Notes under the pieces: generated by a model
Seen by the model: only the letters and a program-made list of their open reading frames with translations
Told to the model about the DNA's origin: nothing
The model's database searches: none
Assembly (NCBI RefSeq): GCF_963676275.1
Contig: NZ_OY781091.1
Coordinates: 970,775-1,034,774 of the forward strand
Reading direction: 5' to 3'
Source: an uncultured Cohaesibacter sp.
Lineage (GTDB): Bacteria; Pseudomonadota; Alphaproteobacteria; Rhizobiales; Cohaesibacteraceae
Length of the DNA stretch: 64,000 nt
Made by a program: the position numbers and the translations under genes
Shown here: piece after piece, positions 1-8,297 of the stretch
Layout: each line of letters starts with the position of its first letter
Numbering within the stretch: the first letter of the stretch is position 1

Positions 1-1
1 C

Positions 2-358
2 ATGGAGGCAGGGAGCCGGGATGACATGCTGGTTCAGGCCGAGGCACTCATCGCTCTTGGCCCAAAGGCGATCTATCTCAAAGGCGGGCATCTGGGCTCG
101 CAAGACAGCCCCGACCTTTATCTTTCCGCCACCGGGCAGGAATGGATTTCCACCCCGCGCATCGAGACCAAAAATACCCATGGCACCGGCTGTTCGCTGT
201 CCTCCGCGCTCGCCACGCAGCTGGCGCTGACCGGCGACGGCCTTAAGGCTGCCCGACAGGCCAAGGCCTATATTTCCAGAGCGATTGCGGCCAGTGCCAA
301 TCTTGATGTCGGGTCCGGTCATGGCCCGACGGATCACTTTTTCATGCTGAGGAGCTGA
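2..358 (+). CDS. thiD: Hydroxymethylpyrimidine/phosphomethylpyrimidine kinase, C-terminal part (cut by window edge)
   Basis: ThiD phosphorylates HMP and HMP-P in the cytoplasm to give HMP-PP for thiamin synthesis. Only the last ~118 residues are in the window. They contain the ribokinase-fold signature NTHGTGCSLSSALA with the GTGC anion hole and catalytic Cys typical of ThiD, preceded by a KGGH segment. The true start lies upstream; the first in-frame ATG here is not a real start. The stop is 6 bp before thiY, so it is the first visible gene of a thiD-thiY-thiZ-thiX operon linking HMP uptake to its phosphorylation. Seen: motif and linkage. Inferred: operon and thiamin control (any TPP riboswitch would be outside the window). 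Confidence 0.88.
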   Translation: MEAGSRDDMLVQAEALIALGPKAIYLKGGHLGSQDSPDLYLSATGQEWISTPRIETKNTHGTGCSLSSALATQLALTGDGLKAARQAKAYISRAIAASANLDVGSGHGPTDHFFMLRS

Positions 359-364
359 CCTGTA

Positions 365-1315
365 ATGAAGATTTCCATGAAAATGCTTGCAACGGCTGCC
401 TTGCTTTGTGGCCTCAGTCTGCCCGCCAGTGCTCGAACGCCTTTCTCGGTGATGCTCGACTGGTTCGTCAACCCCGATCACGGCCCGATCATCATCGCCA
501 AACAGCGGGGATATTTCGCAGAAGCCGGACTTGATGTCGAGATCATCGCCCCGGCCGATCCATCCGACCCACCCAAAATGGCTGCTGCCGGGAAAGTGGA
601 TCTGGGTCTATCCTATCAGCCCCAGCTCTATCTGCAGCATAAGGAAGGCCTGCCGGTGATCCGGGTCGGCTCCCTTATCGACAGCCCGCTCTATTGCATC
701 ATGGTTGATGCCGACGGCCCGATCAAGAAACTTGCCGACCTCAAGGGCAGGCGGATCGGTTTTTCCGTGCCCGGCATCGAGGAAGCCCTGATGCATCGCA
801 TGTTGCGCAGCAATGGCGTCGAGCCGGATGAGGTGGAGAGCATCAATGTCAATTTCGCCCTGACCTCGGCGCTTGCCGCCGGCAAGGTGGATGCCGTTGG
901 CGGAGCCTTTCGCAATTTCGAACTGCATCAGATGGAGATGGTCGGCCGCAAGGGGAAATGCTTCTTTCCTGAACAACATGGCGTGCCCGCCTATGAAGAG
1001 CTGATCTATGAAACTGCGGCTGATCGGGCAGACTTTACCAGCATCAAGGCCTTTCTGTCGGCCACGGCACGCGCCGCTGAGGAGATCGCAAAAGATCCCG
1101 AGGGCACATGGGACGAGTTCAAGGGCTATGCCGCCGAGCTGGATGATCAGCTCAATCACGGCGCCTGGTTTGATAGCCATGCCAAATTTTCAGCCCGTCC
1201 GATGGCTCTCGACAAGCAGGGCTATCAGGCGTTCGGTGCCTATCTTGCTGATATCGGCATGATTGACACGGTGCCGCCGCTGGAGGCCATCAGTCGCGAT
1301 CTTGAACAGGAATAG
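365..1315 (+). CDS. thiY: ThiY-type periplasmic binding protein for HMP precursors (NMT1/THI5-like)
   Basis: Predicted periplasmic binding subunit of a ThiXYZ ABC importer that brings pyrimidine thiamin precursors (formylaminopyrimidine/HMP type) to ThiD. The product is 316 aa with a Sec signal (residues ~1-23, ending PASA). An NMT1/THI5 domain follows, starting at DWFVNPDHGPIIIAK. The conserved EEALMHRML and HGVPAYEELIY segments fit the family. The start at 365 follows GGAG by about 10 nt; an ATG at 377 is also possible. It sits between thiD and the ATPase gene in the same direction with 6-9 bp gaps. Substrate is inferred from family and neighbours. Confidence 0.87.
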   Translation: MKISMKMLATAALLCGLSLPASARTPFSVMLDWFVNPDHGPIIIAKQRGYFAEAGLDVEIIAPADPSDPPKMAAAGKVDLGLSYQPQLYLQHKEGLPVIRVGSLIDSPLYCIMVDADGPIKKLADLKGRRIGFSVPGIEEALMHRMLRSNGVEPDEVESINVNFALTSALAAGKVDAVGGAFRNFELHQMEMVGRKGKCFFPEQHGVPAYEELIYETAADRADFTSIKAFLSATARAAEEIAKDPEGTWDEFKGYAAELDDQLNHGAWFDSHAKFSARPMALDKQGYQAFGAYLADIGMIDTVPPLEAISRDLEQE

Positions 1316-1324
1316 GGGGCGCTG

Positions 1325-2029
1325 ATGCCGCAATATGGCCTGTCCGGCACGATCTGGCTCCACGGGGGACGGCTCGTCGAGCCGTTTGAGCTGAGACTGT
1401 CGACGGGCTGGAACGGCTTGCTCGGGCCTTCGGGCTCGGGCAAGTCGACGCTCTTGCGCCTGATTGGCGGGCTGCATTGCGAGGCGAGGCTGGAAGGATG
1501 CCGCAAGGGGGCCGAGCGCATCGGCTGGATGGCCCAGTCAGACCTCATGCAGCCGCGGCTCTCGGTGTTGCAGAATGTCATGTTGATTGAAAGACTGGCC
1601 GGGCGCAAGGCAGATCCGGAGCGGGCAAGGGCGCTGTTGGCCTCCGTCGGCCTGTCCGGTTATGAGAAAAAGAAGCCGGACGCCCTGTCCGGAGGCCAGC
1701 GGCAGAGAGTGGCACTGGCGCGCACACTGATGAGTGATGCGGATCTCATTCTGCTCGACGAACCCTTCTCGGCTCTGGATCCGGCCACCCGCGCTACCAT
1801 GCAGGAACTGGCCTTTGAACATTTCGCCGGACGCACCGTGTTGCTGGTTACCCATGATCCGGCTGAGGCCTTGCGGCTATGCCAAAGCATATGGCTGCTG
1901 AAGGCGGGCAGGCTGCATGAAGTCGCCGCGCTGCCGGGCCAGACTGTCAGCAAGCCCCACGCCCTTGATGATCCAGCCCTTGCGGAGCAAGCGGCTCTCC
2001 TGCTCAATGATATCAGGATGAATGCATGA
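1325..2029 (+). CDS. thiZ: ABC transporter ATP-binding protein of the HMP/thiamin-precursor importer
   Basis: Cytoplasmic ATPase of the ThiXYZ importer, 234 aa. Visible motifs: Walker A GPSGSGKST (near residue 36), Q-loop region, signature LSGGQRQRVALAR, Walker B LILLDEP and the H-loop VTHD. The N-terminus is short, with the first beta strands unusually close to Walker A, as in small SsuB/TauB/ThiZ ATPases. A G-rich ribosome binding site (GGGGG) precedes the ATG. The 3' end overlaps the permease start by four bases (ATGA), showing translational coupling. Confidence 0.86.
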   Translation: MPQYGLSGTIWLHGGRLVEPFELRLSTGWNGLLGPSGSGKSTLLRLIGGLHCEARLEGCRKGAERIGWMAQSDLMQPRLSVLQNVMLIERLAGRKADPERARALLASVGLSGYEKKKPDALSGGQRQRVALARTLMSDADLILLDEPFSALDPATRATMQELAFEHFAGRTVLLVTHDPAEALRLCQSIWLLKAGRLHEVAALPGQTVSKPHALDDPALAEQAALLLNDIRMNA

Positions 2030-2757
2030 GGAAGCTCTCCCGCCCCTTTCTGCTTGCATTTCTGGCCTTGGCATTCTGGCAAGCCATTGTCATGCTTGGC
2101 ATGTTGCCTCCTTTCATTCTGCCCGGCCCCATAGCGGTTGCGACCACCATCTGGACAGATCGGGCCCTGCTGGCGTCCCACAGTCTGGTTACGCTGAAAG
2201 AGGTCGCGCTGGGCTTTGTTTTCGGTGCGGGTCTCGGAGCAGGGGCGGCCATTCTGATGATGTGGTCGCCTGCTGCCCGAGGCGGCCTGCGCCCGCTGTT
2301 CAATGCATCACAGGCGATTCCCGTTTTTGTTCTGGCGCCCATCCTGACCCTGTGGTTCGGCTATGGCATCGCGCCGAAAATCGCCATGACCATCCTGCTG
2401 GTCTTTTTCCCCATCGCCTCGGGGCTTCTGGATGGCATGCTGTCCACCCCGCAGCAGAGCCTCGATCTGGCCCATATAGCCAAGGCAGGGCGCTGGCGGG
2501 AAATGATCTGGCTGCGGCTGCCTCATGCCCTGCCGCAACTGGCCGCCAGCATCCGCATCGCCGTAACCTATGCCCCGACCGGCGCGGTCATTGGCGAATG
2601 GATCGGCGCATCAAGAGGGCTTGGCTATCTGATGCTGATGGCCAATGCACGCTCGCGCATCGCCCTGATGTTTGCCGCGCTCCTGCTGATTGTGGCCATG
2701 ACCTTGCTGCTGCAAACTGTGGCGGACCGCTTGTTGAAGCGCTGGATCGGTGCCTGA
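2026..2757 (+). CDS. thiX: ABC transporter permease of the HMP/thiamin-precursor importer
   Basis: Inner-membrane permease, 243 aa, SsuC/ThiX-type BPD_transp_1 domain with about six hydrophobic helices. The EAA loop is recognisable around SLDLAHIAKAGRWREMIWLRLPHALP, giving the ATPase contact site. An overlapping forward frame from 2022 is a shadow; codon use and homology favour this frame. It overlaps thiZ by four bases and closes the thi operon. The call rests on family resemblance and context. Confidence 0.86.
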   Translation: MRKLSRPFLLAFLALAFWQAIVMLGMLPPFILPGPIAVATTIWTDRALLASHSLVTLKEVALGFVFGAGLGAGAAILMMWSPAARGGLRPLFNASQAIPVFVLAPILTLWFGYGIAPKIAMTILLVFFPIASGLLDGMLSTPQQSLDLAHIAKAGRWREMIWLRLPHALPQLAASIRIAVTYAPTGAVIGEWIGASRGLGYLMLMANARSRIALMFAALLLIVAMTLLLQTVADRLLKRWIGA

Positions 2758-3113
2758 CTTCAACGAAACCGGAGATGGATCCTGATAAAATTCACAGTCT
2801 GGAAGAGATTGGCTGAATTTCGAAAAGGTAGGTGCCGAATAACCTTTGATTCACGAGCTTGCGCTAAGAATAGCGCGAAGGACAATGAATAGTTTATATA
2901 AATACATATATGAATTTGTTATATCAAACATATTGACGTGGTTATGGTGTGTCATTCAACGTGAATATTTCGGAAATACTGCATTTGTAGAGTGTTGAAT
3001 TCTTAAATATTCAGAAATTACAGAAGGTTACATAAATAATTTTCTGAATATCATGAAATTTAAAAATATTTGTTGGCAGATAATATTATTAAATCAATGC
3101 ATATGAAGGATTG
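2758..3113. other. AT-rich intergenic region
   Basis: About 350 bp between the thi operon and the diguanylate cyclase gene. Composition drops sharply to AT-rich from ~2870. A TTGACG hexamer at 2933-2938 could be a -35 element but no convincing -10 follows at normal spacing. I see no ORF, RNA gene or clear terminator here; it presumably holds the promoter of the downstream gene. Confidence 0.4.
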
Positions 3114-3908
3114 ATGCGCGAAATGAAAAGTCGCTTATACAGACTGCTTGTAATCACGATCTGTTCTGTCTTGATTTCTGTTCTGGTCACAGCCCTGCTC
3201 ATGCATTTCATCTTTGGCAATATTCCGGTAAATGGTCTGGCTATTGCTGCTCTTGTGCCCATACTGGCTGGGTTGCCCATCACCCTTGCATTGGACTTCC
3301 AGAGGCGCAAGCTTAATGACGCTTTGGCTGATCTCAGGCTGGCTCATATGCAGTTGGAGAAACTCAATCTCGAACTCGAAAAACAGGCGCGTTACGATTT
3401 CATGACCGGCTTTCTGAACCGCCGTTACTTCATCGCCGCGGTGCGAGAAAATTGCCGCAAGGGCAATGCCGGGGCCATTCTTTGCATCGACGTCGACAAT
3501 TTCAAGCAGATCAATGACAGTTTCGGGCATTTGGTTGGTGATGAAGCACTCAGGAAGATTGCGCAATCCATGTCTGCGGTTCTGGCCATGTCTTCGGTTC
3601 CGGGCGAGCAAGCCCTGATTGCGCGCATGGGCGGGGAGGAGTTCGCCATCTTCCTGCCAAAGGCCGATCGCAGTGAAGCTTACGAACTGGCCGAACGGGT
3701 GCGCAAGGCGGTCGAACGCATGCCATTCGCGCCTGCCGAAGGTGCCGAACACGGGCTTTCGGTCTCTATAGGAGTGGCACTGGCCAACGGAGCCAGAGAT
3801 TTTGAAACTCTGTTTGGCGAGGCCGATCTGCGCATGTATGCAGCCAAGCGACAGGGCAAGAACCGGACCATTCTGCCCGATGCAGCCGAGCTTGGTCGTG
3901 TTGCCTGA
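3114..3908 (+). CDS. Membrane-anchored GGDEF diguanylate cyclase
   Basis: Predicted to make cyclic di-GMP from two GTP at the inner membrane. The 264-residue protein has two N-terminal hydrophobic helices (about residues 8-35 and 40-60), a short helical linker (LAHMQLEKLNLELEKQ) and a C-terminal GGDEF domain. The active motif is GGEEF (~173-177) and the substrate-binding segment DFMTGFLNRR is intact. No RxxD inhibitory site sits five residues before GGEEF, so classical product inhibition is probably missing. AAGGA at 3106-3110 lies 3 nt before ATG 3114 and 12 nt before ATG 3123; a TTG at 3111 is also in frame, so the exact start is uncertain. The signal sensed is unknown. Confidence 0.88.
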   Translation: MREMKSRLYRLLVITICSVLISVLVTALLMHFIFGNIPVNGLAIAALVPILAGLPITLALDFQRRKLNDALADLRLAHMQLEKLNLELEKQARYDFMTGFLNRRYFIAAVRENCRKGNAGAILCIDVDNFKQINDSFGHLVGDEALRKIAQSMSAVLAMSSVPGEQALIARMGGEEFAIFLPKADRSEAYELAERVRKAVERMPFAPAEGAEHGLSVSIGVALANGARDFETLFGEADLRMYAAKRQGKNRTILPDAAELGRVA

Positions 3909-3932
3909 AGCGCTTTGAAAAAAGCGGGAAGG

Positions 3933-3967
3933 GCAAGAAGCACAAGAAGCACAAGAAGCACAAGAAG
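3933..3967. repeat. 9-bp tandem repeat (CACAAGAAG, ~3.9 copies)
   Basis: Three exact and one partial copy of CACAAGAAG run head to tail 25 bp after the stop codon of the GGDEF gene. The repeats lie between that stop and the convergent terminator. No coding role is visible. Confidence 0.9.
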
Positions 3968-3975
3968 AGCAGCCA

Positions 3976-4020
3976 AAATAAAATCCGCCAGCCTCTTATT
4001 GTCTTGAGGGGCTGACGGAT
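3976..4020 (-). terminator. Hairpin terminator between convergent genes
   Basis: ATCCGCCAGCC (3983-3993) pairs with GGCTGACGGAT (4010-4020) with one mismatch. On the minus strand the stem is followed by ATTTTATTTT, so it best serves the GST gene; it may act in both directions. Confidence 0.7.
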
Positions 4021-4056
4021 TATTGTCTGATGCGCTGCGCTATCTGCAAACGGGGA

Positions 4057-4767
4057 TCAATCCCGAGGCGGAATATTGATGCCTTTCTGCACCGCAGGCC
4101 GATCCATGAAGCGCTTGAGATAATCAGCAACATTGCCGTAGCTGTTGAAGTCGACAAGGTCGCTGGCTTCGTAAACTCCGACAATTGAGCGCAGCCATGG
4201 GGCAATGGCCATATCGGCAATGGAATAGTCCCCGGCGATCCAGTCCTGTTCCGCCAGCTCTCCGTTCAGCACATTGAGCAGGCGTTTGGTTTCACCGATA
4301 TAGCGCTCACGCGGGCGTGGATCCTCGATCTCTGCACCCTTGAATCTCACGAAAAAGCCCAACTGACCGAACATCGGTCCGACGCCACCCATCTGGAACA
4401 TCAGCCACTGAATGATCTTGGCGCGGTCGCGCTCTGTGGCACCGATGAATTTACCGGTTTTATCCGACAGATAAAGCAGGATGGCTCCGGACTCAAAAAG
4501 GCCAATTGGGTCCCCGTCAGGTCCGGATGGATCGATGATGGCCGGAATCTTGTTGTTCGGGTTAAGAGAGAGAAATTCCTCGCTTTTCACATCCGCATCC
4601 GAAAGCGTCACCTTGTGGGCTTCATAAGGCAGCCCCATTTCCTCAAGCGCGATGGATACCTTCACACCGTTGGGTGTCGGGAAGGAATATAGCTGGATCA
4701 CGTCCGGATTCTTCGCGGGCCATCTCCTGGTGATTGGGAAGTCAGACAGCTTTTTGGGATCGCTCAT
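4057..4767 (-). CDS. Glutathione S-transferase family protein (YghU/YfcG-like)
   Basis: Cytosolic GST-fold protein of 236 aa, likely a glutathione-dependent disulfide or peroxide reductase. The N-terminal thioredoxin-like domain holds LYSFPTPNGVKVSIALEE (the TPN segment supplies the glutathione-binding Thr/Asn seen in YghU/YfcG-type GSTs) and NNKIPAI with the cis-Pro, then FESGAILLYL. The C-terminal all-helical domain includes WLMFQMGGVGPMFGQ. The start at 4767 is preferred over 4821: GGAGAA lies ~8 nt upstream and family homology begins there. It stands alone and converges on the GGDEF gene. The true substrate is unknown. Confidence 0.85.
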   Translation of the reverse strand: MSDPKKLSDFPITRRWPAKNPDVIQLYSFPTPNGVKVSIALEEMGLPYEAHKVTLSDADVKSEEFLSLNPNNKIPAIIDPSGPDGDPIGLFESGAILLYLSDKTGKFIGATERDRAKIIQWLMFQMGGVGPMFGQLGFFVRFKGAEIEDPRPRERYIGETKRLLNVLNGELAEQDWIAGDYSIADMAIAPWLRSIVGVYEASDLVDFNSYGNVADYLKRFMDRPAVQKGINIPPRD

Positions 4768-5090
4768 ATAGATTTCTCCGAAATTCGACGCGTTTCCAGC
4801 GCAAATGAGCTGAAACGACACAAGTTTGAAAATTCCACTTTTAAGTAAGATGAATGTATGGATTTTGCAGGTCAGACCAAGAAAGAATTTTTCTTATTGG
4901 TGAAGACATGGGAAATGGAATTTCAGGCTATGCGCAGGAAGAGCGTAAAAACCGGTCTGGCCAAGGGGCAAGACCGGACGATGGGAATGCCGACAAGCGG
5001 CCATGGCCATGTCGGTGCGGCTGTCTGATCGGCGCAGAAACGGGCTTTGTGCGAAATGCCGGGAATCGAGGGGGCTTGAAAAAAAGGGAG
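4768..5090. other. Intergenic region with a minus-strand terminator
   Basis: About 320 bp between the GST gene and a small minus-strand ORF. Apart from the hairpin at 4946-4977 no gene is supported; the plus-strand ORF from 4854 has no family resemblance and runs through this terminator and the opposite gene. Confidence 0.4.
4946..4977 (-). terminator. Rho-independent terminator of the 5091-5297 gene
   Basis: CCGGTCT (4952-4958) pairs with AGACCGG (4971-4977). Read on the minus strand the stem is followed directly by TTTTTAC. It lies 114 bp after the stop of the small minus-strand gene and supports that gene being transcribed. Confidence 0.7.
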
Positions 5091-5297
5091 TCAGGCAGCT
5101 TCCTGCAAGCTCATAGCGTCTTCGCACTCCATGTGCGAAAAGACCGACGCGAGCTGATCCAGATCTACGGCATAATTTTCAACGAGAAAATCGACAATCA
5201 GTCCCCGGTCATGTGGATCCATACCGGCTTGCAGAATTACGGATTCAATTTCTGTTTCGTCCAGCAGCTGTGGCCGTACCGAAATATATCTTGGCAT
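5091..5297 (-). CDS. Small hypothetical protein, 68 aa
   Basis: Not recognised. The 68-residue product is acidic and soluble with no signal peptide or membrane helix; it contains two Cys/Met-rich spots (HMECEDAM) and ends SLQEAA. Support for a real gene: a GGGGGA ribosome binding site 4 nt before the ATG, codon use like the neighbours, and a good terminator downstream. The rest of the surrounding region is AT-rich non-coding. A promoter would lie in the gap 5298-5719. No function proposed. Confidence 0.55.
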   Translation of the reverse strand: MPRYISVRPQLLDETEIESVILQAGMDPHDRGLIVDFLVENYAVDLDQLASVFSHMECEDAMSLQEAA

Positions 5298-5719
5298 GCT
5301 GTCCCCCGATCTTGTTGGTTAACAATTACGTTTGACTTCCATGCAATGACTGACGTCGTTGCTCGCATTTTTGGCAGAAATGCTGCGTTTAATGGTTAAT
5401 CAAGATGGTTAACAAAGGGTTAAATAATGTCTGAAAGAGTCCTGTTTGGATGAATTTTATCCATTTGGTTGCATAAAATTGTAACACACGGCTCCGGTTT
5501 TCATGAAATGCAAAATATGAATATTATTAATATTGGCGGTGATTTAAGTATATTTCACTAAGTAATTAAATGTAATAAAATATAATAATGAGATAACAAT
5601 TCCCGTTAAGTGTGAAAATTTCGAGTTTACTATTTTTGATCCCCTTGAAACCGACATCGTGAAACGCAAATACTTGTTATGAATTACGAGCAAGCTCGCC
5701 AAGGAAAAAGGATCACAGC
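5298..5719. other. AT-rich divergent promoter region
   Basis: About 420 bp between the 68-aa gene (minus) and the bacterioferritin gene (plus), strongly AT-rich from 5390 to 5640. It should contain both promoters. I find no convincing Irr/Fur palindrome or RNA gene by eye. Confidence 0.4.
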
Positions 5720-6208
5720 ATGTCAAACGACAAGACCATTGAAAATCTTAATCTGGCTCTCCAGATGGAAATGAGCGCCGCGCATCAATATCAGCTGAAC
5801 GCACAGCGTCTGGATGATTGGGGCCTGGGCAAACTGGCCAACCAGATGCGTGAGGAAATGCGCGAGGAATGGGGCCATTCGGATCGCTTCATCGAGCGCA
5901 TTCTGTTCCTCAAGGGCACCCCGGTTATGGCCTTCGAGAAACCTCCGGTGCTGCATGACTCTCTGGTCGAGCTTTTCAAGGCCGATCTGGCCGATGAAGA
6001 AAATGCCATCCAGACCTATACCAAGGCCTCCAAAGAAGCCTATGAAGTGGGCGATATCGGCTCCAAGGCCCTGTTTGAAGAAATCGTGATCGATGAGGAA
6101 GGCCATAAAGCCTGGCTCGAACTTCAACTGGACCTGATCGAACGTCTCGGAGAGAAAACCTACAGCGCCAAATTCATGTCCACTGGCGGTGAAGAAGACG
6201 AAGCCTGA
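5720..6208 (+). CDS. bfr: Bacterioferritin lacking the haem-ligand methionine
   Basis: Iron-storage ferritin-like protein, 162 aa, forming a 24-mer shell in the cytoplasm. Ferroxidase ligands are all present: Glu17, Glu50, His53, Glu ~93 (LADEEN) and the EEGH motif near 126-129. Family hallmark RFIERILFLKG follows the first site. In E. coli Bfr the residue after Glu51 is Met52, the haem ligand; here the matching position is Trp51 (EEWGHSD), so intersubunit haem binding as in E. coli is unlikely. AAGGA precedes the start. A 12-bp-stem terminator follows. Monocistronic by layout; no Bfd gene next to it. Confidence 0.92.
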   Translation: MSNDKTIENLNLALQMEMSAAHQYQLNAQRLDDWGLGKLANQMREEMREEWGHSDRFIERILFLKGTPVMAFEKPPVLHDSLVELFKADLADEENAIQTYTKASKEAYEVGDIGSKALFEEIVIDEEGHKAWLELQLDLIERLGEKTYSAKFMSTGGEEDEA

Positions 6209-6330
6209 GCCTTGTCATATTAAAGCAATGCCATGAGAAGCTGGCGCGCAGAGACCTTTGCCAAAGGTGGAGGGCGACAGGGCTTTGGGAAGCCGGCTGA
6301 CGGGCATGACCGATCATTGATGAAGTGAAA

Positions 6331-6360
6331 AGCCCCGCATTGCGATATCAATGCGGGGCT
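6331..6360. terminator. Bidirectional terminator
   Basis: A perfect 12-bp stem AGCCCCGCATTG/CAATGCGGGGCT with a 6-nt loop sits between the convergent bfr and acuI genes. T-rich sequence follows on both sides (TCTTC on plus, TTTTCAC on minus). Confidence 0.85.
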
Positions 6361-6389
6361 TCTTCATGAAAACATTCAGGCAAGGTCGC

Positions 6390-7382
6390 TCAGACCAGTT
6401 CGGGAGCGACCGGCACGACGATACGGCCTCGAACCTTGCCTTCCAGAAAGGCCGGGGCAACCGCGATCACATCCTCGAATTCGACCGTCTTGATCATGGC
6501 CTCCAGCTTTTCCTTGTTCAGATCGGAAGCCAGCTGTGCCCATGCCGCCTGACGGATGGCCTTTGGTACCATGACGCTGTCAACGCCTCTGAGGGTCACG
6601 CCGCGCAGAATGAAGGGGGCGACGGTGGTCGGCAGATCCATGCTGCTTGCCAGACCGCAGGCAGCAACTGTGCCTCCATATTTGATCATCGACAGCAGAT
6701 TGGCCAGAACCTGTCCGCCAGCCACGTCAATGGCCGCGCCCCAGCGTTCCTTGTTCAGCGGCCGTGGCTTGCCGGTCAATTCTTCGCGATCAAGAATCGA
6801 GCTGGCTCCAAGCCCCTTGAGATAGTCCGCTTCGCTGGCCCGACCGGTAACAGCAACCACATCATAGCCCTTCGCTGCAAGCAGGGCGACAGCCACGCTG
6901 CCCACGCCGCCGGTTGCTCCGGTCACCAGAATTTCACCGACAGCAGGGGTGATGCCATTTTCTTCCAGAGCCAACACGCAGAGCATCGCCGTATAGCCTG
7001 CCGTGCCAATGGCCATGGCCTGACGCATGGAAAGCCCGGCAGGCAGCGGGATCAGGAAATCGCCATTGACCTGTGCCCGCTTGGCAAGACCGCCCCAATA
7101 TTTCTCGCCCACGGACCAGCCGTTGAGAATCACCTTGTCGCCAGCCTTATAGTCCGGGTGACGGCTTTCGCTGACAATGCCGGAGAAATCGATGCCGGGC
7201 ACCATGGGAAAGCTGCGCACGACGGGGGAGGCGCCGGTGATGGCGAGCGCATCCTTGTAATTGAGGGTCGACCAGGCAACATCGACGGCGACTTCGCCTT
7301 CAGCCAGTGGGTCAAACGAGATCTGGCTCTTGGCCACGCTTTGGCCGCTTTCGCTCTTGTCGATCAGAATCGCATCAAACAT
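6390..7382 (-). CDS. acuI: Acrylyl-CoA reductase (NADPH), AcuI/YhdH family
   Basis: Zinc-independent MDR-superfamily enzyme, 330 aa, reducing toxic acryloyl-CoA to propionyl-CoA with NADPH during acrylate, DMSP or 3-hydroxypropionate metabolism. The N-terminal GroES-like domain has [11 protein letters not shown] and PGIDFSGIV; the nucleotide domain has [17 protein letters not shown]; the C-terminus has GRIVVPV. The start at 7382 has AAGGAAA ~7 nt upstream; the longer frame to 7457 runs into acuR. It lies 10 bp after the acuR stop in the same direction. The identity of the TetR neighbour strengthens AcuI over generic YhdH. No DMSP lyase gene is next to it. Confidence 0.88.
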   Translation of the reverse strand: MFDAILIDKSESGQSVAKSQISFDPLAEGEVAVDVAWSTLNYKDALAITGASPVVRSFPMVPGIDFSGIVSESRHPDYKAGDKVILNGWSVGEKYWGGLAKRAQVNGDFLIPLPAGLSMRQAMAIGTAGYTAMLCVLALEENGITPAVGEILVTGATGGVGSVAVALLAAKGYDVVAVTGRASEADYLKGLGASSILDREELTGKPRPLNKERWGAAIDVAGGQVLANLLSMIKYGGTVAACGLASSMDLPTTVAPFILRGVTLRGVDSVMVPKAIRQAAWAQLASDLNKEKLEAMIKTVEFEDVIAVAPAFLEGKVRGRIVVPVAPELV

Positions 7383-7392
7383 GCTGTTTCCT

Positions 7393-8064
7393 TCAGTTCT
7401 GCAAAGAAGAATGGGTAAGGGGAGTGTTGGTGAGAAGGGAGAAAAAGCCGCTCGCAAAATGCCTCAGAGGATCGGGGCTGCGCTCAAGTTTGGCGCGCAA
7501 CACTGCACCTTCCCAGCCGATCCAGAAAAATTCAGCAAGCGCCTCGGGATCCTGTTGTGGCGCAATCTGTCCCTCGGCTAGAGCGAGCTGAAGGCAATCC
7601 GCCGTCCGCCGCTGCCAGTCTTTCAGAACCGCAATCAGCAGGGCACACATGTCTTCTGTCAGGGCCGCCTTTTCTTGCCCCAGATTGCCCACCAGACAGC
7701 CGCGGCGAAAATCATGTCTTGCCATGCCCTGTTCCGCCTCATCCACAAAATGGCGCAGCCGGTCAAGCGGGGTCAGGCTTTCATCGCTGAAACAGCGCTG
7801 CAATTTGGCGGCAAAATAGTCATGATAGGCCTCGATGAGAGCATGCCCATAATCGGCCTTCGACTTAAAATGATGGTAGAAAGTGCCCTTGGTCTTGCCG
7901 GAAGCAGCAAGGATTTCATCAACGCTGACATCGGTAAACCCGCGTTCTGTCAGGTAGACAAGACCAACCCGGATCAATGCCTTGCGGGCAAGTTGATTGG
8001 CCGGTGCCTTGCGCGGGCGGCCTCTCGGTTTGCTGGTCTCAGACTCTGCTGCATGATCTGTCAT
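7393..8064 (-). CDS. acuR: TetR-family repressor AcuR
   Basis: Acrylate-responsive repressor of acuI-type operons, 223 aa. The N-terminal HTH has [14 protein letters not shown] then [14 protein letters not shown]. The ligand domain contains [15 protein letters not shown] and [18 protein letters not shown], which I recall as very similar to Rhodobacter sphaeroides AcuR. AGGAAAG precedes the start. A TetR-style dyad (AGAC-N6-GTCT) lies about 33 bp upstream, so autoregulation and control of acuI are likely. In R. sphaeroides the operon is acuR-acuI-dddL; here only the first two genes are present. Confidence 0.88.
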   Translation of the reverse strand: MTDHAAESETSKPRGRPRKAPANQLARKALIRVGLVYLTERGFTDVSVDEILAASGKTKGTFYHHFKSKADYGHALIEAYHDYFAAKLQRCFSDESLTPLDRLRHFVDEAEQGMARHDFRRGCLVGNLGQEKAALTEDMCALLIAVLKDWQRRTADCLQLALAEGQIAPQQDPEALAEFFWIGWEGAVLRAKLERSPDPLRHFASGFFSLLTNTPLTHSSLQN

Positions 8065-8096
8065 CGGAACGCTCTTTCCTGAATTTCTGATTTAAT

Positions 8097-8121
8097 AGAC
8101 TGGATGGTCTGGTAAATACCA
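8097..8121. promoter_or_regulatory. Candidate AcuR operator
   Basis: Two touching dyads upstream of acuR: AGAC-TGGATG-GTCT (8097-8110) and TGGTA-AA-TACCA (8110-8121). Position just before a TetR gene is typical of an autoregulatory operator. Which dyad is bound is not decided by sequence alone. Confidence 0.45.
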
Positions 8122-8297
8122 TGGACGAAAATGAATATCAGCCTTGTGCCAAACGCATTCGTTGCGGGGTAGGGCGGGGCGGGGTGGTCCCGTTTTCTCA
8201 AAGCGACAAAGCAAAAAGATGGCAGGCGAGAGGAGAGGACAAAAACAGTAGCGATAAAAGTAAAGCTGATGCCAAGGCGGGGCACTCCGCGGGGCTC

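Noticed and set aside
4854-5399. 181-codon plus-strand frame
   Set aside because: Runs through a minus-strand terminator and the 68-aa gene; Cys/Arg/Trp-rich sequence without family resemblance.
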